DNA of 9,902 bases from Spirochaetia bacterium UBA5550 (GTDB taxonomy: Bacteria > Spirochaetota > UBA4802 > UBA5550): NCBI GenBank assembly GCA_002425885.1, contig DINC01000312.1, positions 6,828-16,729 on the forward strand, written 5' to 3'. Both the position numbers and the translations under genes were made by a program. Below, in pieces: positions 1-4,353 of the stretch. The notes beneath the pieces were generated by a model that was not told where the DNA came from, did no database searches, and saw nothing but the letters and a program-made list of their open reading frames with translations. Numbering within the stretch: position 1 is the first letter of the stretch; each line of letters starts with the position of its first letter.

Positions 1-2
1 AT

Positions 3-32
3 AAAAAAGCCCCTTATTAAAGGGGCTTTTTT
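3..32. terminator. Intrinsic, bidirectional-type terminator
   Basis: A perfect 13-bp stem (3-15 pairing with 20-32) encloses a 4-nt loop. The GC core is GCCCC/GGGGC, and the stem is flanked by an A-run on one side and a T-run on the other, so it can act in both directions. It lies about 30 bp past the stop codon of the minus-strand lipoprotein gene and is the natural end of that operon. A plus-strand gene may also end at it, but that cannot be judged from this window. Confidence 0.9.
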
Positions 33-34
33 AT

Positions 35-62
35 GGCGCTGTAGTGCAGATACAGCATCGCC
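35..62 (-). other. Small hairpin between lipoprotein stop codon and terminator
   Basis: GCTGTA at 38-43 pairs with TACAGC at 51-56 around a 7-nt loop. GGC at 35-37 can extend the pairing to GCC at 60-62, leaving a 3-nt bulge. The hairpin sits immediately before the strong terminator on the minus-strand transcript, so the two form a tandem 3'-end structure. A role in 3'-end protection or termination is inference. Confidence 0.4.
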
Positions 63-2488
63 TAAAATCTTCTTACAGGGCGAACGCACTGGTGATCAGA
101 AGCTTTACCATAGGTGGAGACTTGCCCGTCCTCTTTGTTCACGATCAGAGCCGTAGAAGTGCTACTTTGCGTGGATGAAAAAAAATAAGATGTTATTCCA
201 AGAAATTCTGCATAAATAGGAATGAAGGTTACTCCGTTTTCATCATTTCCGGAATAGAGATTCTTAATCATTGTGCTAAGTTCATTCCTAGAGGGGAGAA
301 ACCATTCATCGTATATTTTTCCGTTATTTGTAATTGAATAAATGTCACAGTATTTAGCTGCGCTGTTGGTTATACTGTCTAATGCTAAAATATTTAGTGT
401 ATTCTGTAAACCGTAGCCTATGTCTGGAGAAGTTTCGACGTCTTTGCCGTTTGCACCCCATATGCTATCTGCGTCAACACCTGAAGCCATCTCAAGATAT
501 CTCCATCCGTCTGCTTCAAAGTTTGGATTGTCATAGAATATCCATCCCCCTGCGGGGCCCCTCTTCCTTAAAACACCTGTATCTGTTGTATAGATCGCGT
601 AAAGCACCACATCTTCTGTTATTGCAAAAGTACTCCCTGCTAAGTAATCTGTACCTGATCCGTCCGGTTTACTGTTCCATTTTACAAATGACTGCCATAT
701 CTGCGGGTCTGCAACAAGGAGCGGCCCCTTGAGGTTCCCTGTATTGTCTGAGATTGTAATTGTTGCATTTATATCATGCTCAGCAGCGGCAGGAACTGAT
801 CCTCCCGTGTTCCCTGTGCCCGGGTAGTAAGTAACTGCCGGGCGCTTCCACATTGCATAAAGCCTCACATCTGCATTCCCCATTGTGAAGGTTGCACCTG
901 GTGCATATTGGGTGCCAGTGCCGTCACTTTTGGTGTTCCACCCGCAGAGGAAATATACTGTTTTTTCAAGCCCCCCTGTGTTGCCGCTCACGGTTACTTC
1001 CTCTCCGTAAGTATAGTACCCCGGATCAGGTACTTCACCTGATGAACTGTTATTCATATATATAACCTTGTATGATGATGAAACAGTACAGAGGCATGAA
1101 GAAGTTTTCCCGCCGTCATTTGTTGTTGCTGTGATTGTTGCTGTACCTGTACTTTTTGCTGTAACAGTTCCGCTGCCGTTTACTGCTGCAACGGATGTAT
1201 TGCTGCTTGCCCATGTAACGCTTCTGTCAGAGGAGAATGCGGGCGATACCTGCGCAAAGAGAGTTTCGGTCTGGCCGTTACCTAAAGTCAGTGTTGATTT
1301 ATTGAGAGCCACGCTGCTTACATGTATTATTGTCGATGATACCATGCATGTGCAGCTTGCGGTAAATCCTCCGTCAGATGATGTTGCTGTAATTAATGCG
1401 CTACCTGCTTTTATACCTATGACCTGGCCGCTGCTGTCAACTGATGCAACATCTATATCGTTGCTTTTCCAGGTTATACCCTGGTTTGTGGCAGTTGATT
1501 TGCCTGATGAATCAACTGGCTGTATTACAGCGTTTAGCTGTTCAGTGTACCCCGCTGTAATAATCAGGGCTGTGGTATTCAGTGATACGCCAGTGGCTTT
1601 AACTGCTGAAGCAGTTACTGTAAATTCGCATGACGCGGTGTGACCTCCGTCAATTGATGTGGCTTTTATTGTTACAGTACCTGCGGTTTTACCTGTAACA
1701 AGTCCTGTGCTGTCAACTGATGCTATGACGCTGTTTGTGCTTGTCCATGTGAGGTTACGGTTCGTGGCATTTACGGGTGTGAATGAAGTGAAAAGCCTTT
1801 CGGAGGACCCTGTTTCAACCACTGTACCCTGTTTATTCAATGTTATCCCTGTAGCAGGAACAGGGGCACTCAGTATTGTGTAAACGCATGTGGCTTTCAC
1901 TCCGCTTGCCGCTGTCACTGTGATGACCCCTGTACCCGGCTGTTTAGCAGTTACAAGCCCTGAATCATCAACTGATACTGTATCAGGCGCGCTGCTGCTC
2001 CATGTGAGCTGCTGATTGGTAGCATTGGATGGGGCTATCTCTGCTGTAAGCTGCTCAATCCCCGGTGTGTTTACAACAAGGGATGATGTTACGCGGCTCA
2101 GGGTCAATGCAGTAACGGGTATCGGTTTTTCCACAACAGTAACAGTACAGGAGGCATTAAAATTTCCTTCTGCAGTAGTGACTGTTATTACTGCGCTTTT
2201 TGTCTCACCCTCATTTACAGATGCAACTGCGGTCACAAGGCCTGCGCTGTCAACGGATGCAACTGTTTCATCGCTGCTCGACCATATTACACTTTTATTT
2301 TCGGTTTTTGATGGTGTAACAACAGGGTGGAGACGTTCGGTTTCACCGCTTACTATAGATGTCGTCTTTTTAAGGCCCACTCCATCAACAGGCCCTGTCA
2401 GATAACTGTGTGCCGAGTATATGGAATCTCCGCATGAGGAGAGCAGCATGACTGCCGCTGCTGATAGTGTAAATATTATTCTTCTCAT
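62..2488 (-). CDS. Multidomain surface lipoprotein: five Big_2 Ig-like repeats, two InlB B-type repeats, DUF1566-like C-terminus
   Basis: An exported lipoprotein, probably displayed on the cell surface. The open frame begins at 2512, directly after the upstream stop codon. I prefer the ATG at 2488: it has a CAGG ribosome-binding match 8 nt upstream and gives a compact lipoprotein signal (MRRI..., lipobox LLSSC). Numbering from 2512, the lipidated Cys is 27. Five Big_2-type Ig-like repeats follow at about 46-127, 132-214, 219-300, 305-392 and 397-478, each with W.S......VASVDS.GLVT-like signatures. Two InlB/Listeria-Bacteroides-type repeats (GWNTKSDGTGTQYAPG, KWNSKPDGSGTDYLAG) lie at about 481-642. 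The C-terminal 170 residues match the DUF1566 / Lcl-type pattern (GGWIFYDNPN, GWRYLE, EWFLPSRNEL, SSTQ, VRPVRRF). Ig-like stalks of this kind usually present a terminal ligand-binding module, so adhesion or glycan binding is likely but not shown. It is the last gene of the minus-strand operon, 24 nt after its neighbour. Confidence 0.9.
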   Translation of the reverse strand: MRRIIFTLSAAAVMLLSSCGDSIYSAHSYLTGPVDGVGLKKTTSIVSGETERLHPVVTPSKTENKSVIWSSSDETVASVDSAGLVTAVASVNEGETKSAVITVTTAEGNFNASCTVTVVEKPIPVTALTLSRVTSSLVVNTPGIEQLTAEIAPSNATNQQLTWSSSAPDTVSVDDSGLVTAKQPGTGVITVTAASGVKATCVYTILSAPVPATGITLNKQGTVVETGSSERLFTSFTPVNATNRNLTWTSTNSVIASVDSTGLVTGKTAGTVTIKATSIDGGHTASCEFTVTASAVKATGVSLNTTALIITAGYTEQLNAVIQPVDSSGKSTATNQGITWKSNDIDVASVDSSGQVIGIKAGSALITATSSDGGFTASCTCMVSSTIIHVSSVALNKSTLTLGNGQTETLFAQVSPAFSSDRSVTWASSNTSVAAVNGSGTVTAKSTGTATITATTNDGGKTSSCLCTVSSSYKVIYMNNSSSGEVPDPGYYTYGEEVTVSGNTGGLEKTVYFLCGWNTKSDGTGTQYAPGATFTMGNADVRLYAMWKRPAVTYYPGTGNTGGSVPAAAEHDINATITISDNTGNLKGPLLVADPQIWQSFVKWNSKPDGSGTDYLAGSTFAITEDVVLYAIYTTDTGVLRKRGPAGGWIFYDNPNFEADGWRYLEMASGVDADSIWGANGKDVETSPDIGYGLQNTLNILALDSITNSAAKYCDIYSITNNGKIYDEWFLPSRNELSTMIKNLYSGNDENGVTFIPIYAEFLGITSYFFSSTQSSTSTALIVNKEDGQVSTYGKASDHQCVRPVRRF
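1079..2377 (-). repeat. Array of five Big_2-type Ig-like repeat units inside the lipoprotein gene
   Basis: Five diverged tandem units encode about 82-88 residues each, with periods of 87, 86, 92 and 86 residues measured at the conserved Cys. Each unit has a Val/Ala-Thr-Leu start, a Trp-Ser core, an (A/S)VDSxGxV turn and a closing strand with Cys in its last third (Cys122, 209, 295, 387, 473 in the long-frame numbering). The last two units carry CxC instead of a single Cys (387/389 and 473/475). The divergence between units suggests an old duplication rather than a slipping array. Confidence 0.85.
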
Positions 2489-2512
2489 TTTTTTAACCTG
2501 TAATTCAATCAT

Positions 2513-3937
2513 CTAAAAAATAATCCCTGCGCTTATTGATAATGCTGCAAATTCCATCCGTCCGCTGCCTTCAAATATAACGGAATACTCAGCCCCTCCG
2601 CAAACAGTGAACCTGTCTGATATATCGTATTTAAGAGATATCCCTGCTGATGTCATCAAATCAAAGCTGCTCTCCTTTGTGATGCTGCTGATGAGAGGAT
2701 CTGCGGTATCATGGACAATATACTCGATCATGCTGTAGCCCGCTCCGCATTTGATGATGCCGCGCAGGGAAAAATTGTAAAATAAAGGGAGTGTATAATT
2801 CATTTCAATCAGTGCGGGAATTATTGACATGCTCTCAATATCCTCTTCGCAGTTGAAGATGTAATAACCGGTCTCCACACCAATGCTGTATCTTTTAGCT
2901 GATACGCCCGCATCAAGCAGTACGCCATAGCCTGATGAGGCAAGATCCGGGATTATACCCATGGGGTATAAGTATGCAGCCGCAGATCGGATGTAAACTT
3001 TATAACCCGCGTCGTACACAGCTTTAATCTCTTCAGATTCAGTGAAGAGATCGTTCACCGCGACTACTGAGAACCAGTGGCGCCCTTCGGCAGTGAAGTC
3101 TTTAATAACAAATTCTTTCCCCTGTGAGCTCCCTTTTTTGATCCTCTCTTTCCCCTCTGTTTCATATATCGTATATGACTTCACCCTGCTTTCGGGATCA
3201 GTTACGTCTTTCCATGTTAAAGTAAGTGTTACGGTTTTGCCATCTCCGGAGTATTTCTCTTCCAATAAAAAATTTTCCGGAGAATCAGGGAGTGTGTTAA
3301 CAACAACCTTTTCGCTGGGGAGTGATTCCTCTCCGGTATCAGAAATTGCCGTTGCATATATTTCATAAATCCAGCTCTTCTTCAGATTCTTTATTTCGCA
3401 GGATAGATCATCTGTCTCTTCCAGAAGCCTGTATGTGTCCTCTTCCCCTTTTACATCGCGCATATATATTCTGTAGAACTTTGCCGGTTTGAACGGCGGG
3501 CTCCATGTAAGGAGTATATTCTCTGTTGATGCTTTACCTGCCAGATCAGTGGGGTTTGTCCTGGCAATGAACATTACTTTTTTTCTTGGAATTTTAAATT
3601 CATCGGGTTTTGTAATGTCTTTGCGGAAAAAAAAGTCATCCCTGTCTTCATCAACCTGGTAGCCCTCAACCATCTCCCCTGTTGTGAGGCGGACATATAC
3701 CTTCCCTAAATAAAGTTCAGTATAAATAATTCTCATTATCTCATTGCGGGGGATCCTTTCTATTGTGCCGGAATCATTTTTGACAGAGATTGAACCTATA
3801 TCATCCGCGATGATTGAGCCTTTTATTATACCTCCGTCTTTTCTGAAAACATATTCAGCGCAAAGACGGGTTGCGGGGAGAACTGTTAAAATCAGCAGTG
3901 CTGTAACTGCTGCTGCAGTGAATCTTTTAAAAATCAT
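2513..3937 (-). CDS. Exported protein with SH3-like N-terminus, two FN3-like domains and C-terminal beta-barrel-like region
   Basis: The frame stays open upstream to a TTG at 4021, but the ATG at 3937 is the better start. It begins a clean Sec signal (MIFKRFTAAAVTALLILTVLPA, cleavage likely after LCA) and has AAGG upstream. The longer forms would overlap the preceding small gene. Residues are numbered from the long frame (ATG = 29). About 56-152 form a small beta domain with the pattern KDGGIIKGSI...IERIPRNEIMRIIYTELYLGKVYV, which I recall from spirochaete exported proteins. About 155-243 and 246-338 look like fibronectin type III domains (LTWSPP...YRIYMRD, LTWKDV...YTIYE). About 340-502 alternate polar and apolar residues with aromatics and end in IIF, as in outer-membrane barrels. 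The likely location is the outer membrane, with the first domains in the periplasm. Binding partner unknown. The lipoprotein gene follows at 24 nt, suggesting co-expression and perhaps a joint surface complex. Confidence 0.85.
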   Translation of the reverse strand: MIFKRFTAAAVTALLILTVLPATRLCAEYVFRKDGGIIKGSIIADDIGSISVKNDSGTIERIPRNEIMRIIYTELYLGKVYVRLTTGEMVEGYQVDEDRDDFFFRKDITKPDEFKIPRKKVMFIARTNPTDLAGKASTENILLTWSPPFKPAKFYRIYMRDVKGEEDTYRLLEETDDLSCEIKNLKKSWIYEIYATAISDTGEESLPSEKVVVNTLPDSPENFLLEEKYSGDGKTVTLTLTWKDVTDPESRVKSYTIYETEGKERIKKGSSQGKEFVIKDFTAEGRHWFSVVAVNDLFTESEEIKAVYDAGYKVYIRSAAAYLYPMGIIPDLASSGYGVLLDAGVSAKRYSIGVETGYYIFNCEEDIESMSIIPALIEMNYTLPLFYNFSLRGIIKCGAGYSMIEYIVHDTADPLISSITKESSFDLMTSAGISLKYDISDRFTVCGGAEYSVIFEGSGRMEFAALSISAGIIF

Positions 3938-3968
3938 TCTTCTTTTTACCTTGATGCCGGAGCTGCCG

Positions 3969-4157
3969 TTATTTTTTAAAATCAGGGAATAATTCATCGT
4001 CATTATCGCAGGCACTCTCAATGCTGTTTGCGTTATTTATATTTTCTGAATTAATCTTCAGGACCGCGTTATCATCAATTGATGTGACATCTTTCGAATC
4101 CAGAACATGCATTAGTGTATTAATAGATTCTTTTTTTCCTGTTAAATTATTATCCAT
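3969..4157 (-). CDS. Small acidic protein, first gene of the minus-strand operon
   Basis: A 62-codon open frame of unknown family (MDNNLTGKKESINTLM... ending PDFKK). It starts 47 nt or so after the predicted transcription start and has a ribosome-binding stretch (AGAGGAAG, 4167-4174) 9 nt before its ATG. It contains 13 Asp/Glu against 6 Lys, one Cys (Cys50), many Asn and Ser, and no signal peptide or membrane segment, so it would be a soluble, largely disordered cytoplasmic protein. Its stop lies 31 nt before the preferred start of the FN3/barrel gene, which supports a real gene order of small protein, barrel protein, lipoprotein. The alternative is a transcribed leader that is translated only incidentally. 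No function is assigned. Confidence 0.6.
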   Translation of the reverse strand: MDNNLTGKKESINTLMHVLDSKDVTSIDDNAVLKINSENINNANSIESACDNDDELFPDFKK

Positions 4158-4210
4158 CTTTAAACGCTTCCTCTTTATCTTTTGTTTATCATAAATGTAA
4201 TTGCTGTGTA

Positions 4211-4238
4211 ATTATGCTATTAATTGAAGCAAAGTCAA
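4211..4238 (-). promoter_or_regulatory. Sigma70-type promoter of the minus-strand surface operon
   Basis: On the minus strand, TTGACT (4233-4238, 5/6 match to the -35 box) and CATAAT (4211-4216, 5/6 match to the -10 box) are separated by 16 bp. Transcription would start near 4204, giving a leader of roughly 47 nt before the 62-codon gene. The LytTR-like repeats end 10 bp upstream of the -35 box, a position suited to activation. Confidence 0.7.
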
Positions 4239-4245
4239 TAGCTCC

Positions 4246-4280
4246 GGAATGAACGACACTTGCAGAGGAATGAACTGCAC
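4246..4280 (-). promoter_or_regulatory. Tandem direct repeat resembling a LytTR regulator binding site
   Basis: On the plus strand GGAATGAACNNCAC occurs at 4246-4259 and again at 4267-4280 (12 of 14 bases identical), a period of 21 bp or two helical turns. On the minus strand the 9-bp cores read GCAGTTCAT (4270-4278) and GTCGTTCAT (4249-4257), separated by 12 bp. The published LytTR consensus is two direct 9-mers of the form [TA][AC][CA]GTTN[AG][TG] separated by 12 or 13 bp; the cores match at 8/9 and 7/9 positions. The sites read towards the minus-strand operon, and the adjacent plus-strand gene encodes a LytTR domain. Assigning that protein as the binder is inference. Confidence 0.7.
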
Positions 4281-4298
4281 AAAAAATTTTATTTTTTT
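4281..4298. other. A/T tract upstream of the LytTR-like sites
   Basis: Six A residues, four T, one A and seven T run directly next to the distal repeat. A-tracts of this kind bend DNA and can act as UP-like elements. Here the tract sits between the LytTR-like sites and the kinase promoter and could serve either direction. No specific protein site is recognised. Confidence 0.3.
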
Positions 4299-4302
4299 CC
4301 GC

Positions 4303-4330
4303 TTGAATTTGTCATCTTTAAAAATAAATT
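4303..4330 (+). promoter_or_regulatory. Possible promoter of the hybrid kinase gene
   Basis: TTGAAT (4303-4308) and TAAATT (4325-4330) are separated by 16 bp; they match the sigma70 boxes at 4/6 or better. Transcription would start around 4337, which leaves only a very short leader containing the AGAGGCGG ribosome-binding stretch, so the true start may lie elsewhere. It is weaker than the divergent promoter. Confidence 0.35.
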
Positions 4331-4353
4331 GAGGCAGAGGCGGCATTTATTCA

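Noticed and set aside
1079..2377. CRISPR array or DNA-level tandem repeat
   Set aside because: The periodicity is about 260 bp, diverged at the nucleotide level, in frame, and fully explained by protein-domain repeats.
1068..2405. Long open frames on the plus strand opposite the Ig-like repeats
   Set aside because: They are low-complexity Val/Thr/Ser-rich mirror images of the repeat codons, without ribosome-binding sites or recognisable domains.
2489..2512. Start of the lipoprotein at the ATG at 2512
   Set aside because: It gives eight extra residues before the lipoprotein signal and has no ribosome-binding match at a useful distance, whereas the ATG at 2488 does.
3938..4021. N-terminal extension of the FN3/barrel gene from the TTG at 4021
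   Set aside because: The extension puts 28 polar residues before a good signal peptide, starts with TTG, and overlaps the end of the small acidic gene. The ATG at 3937 is preferred.
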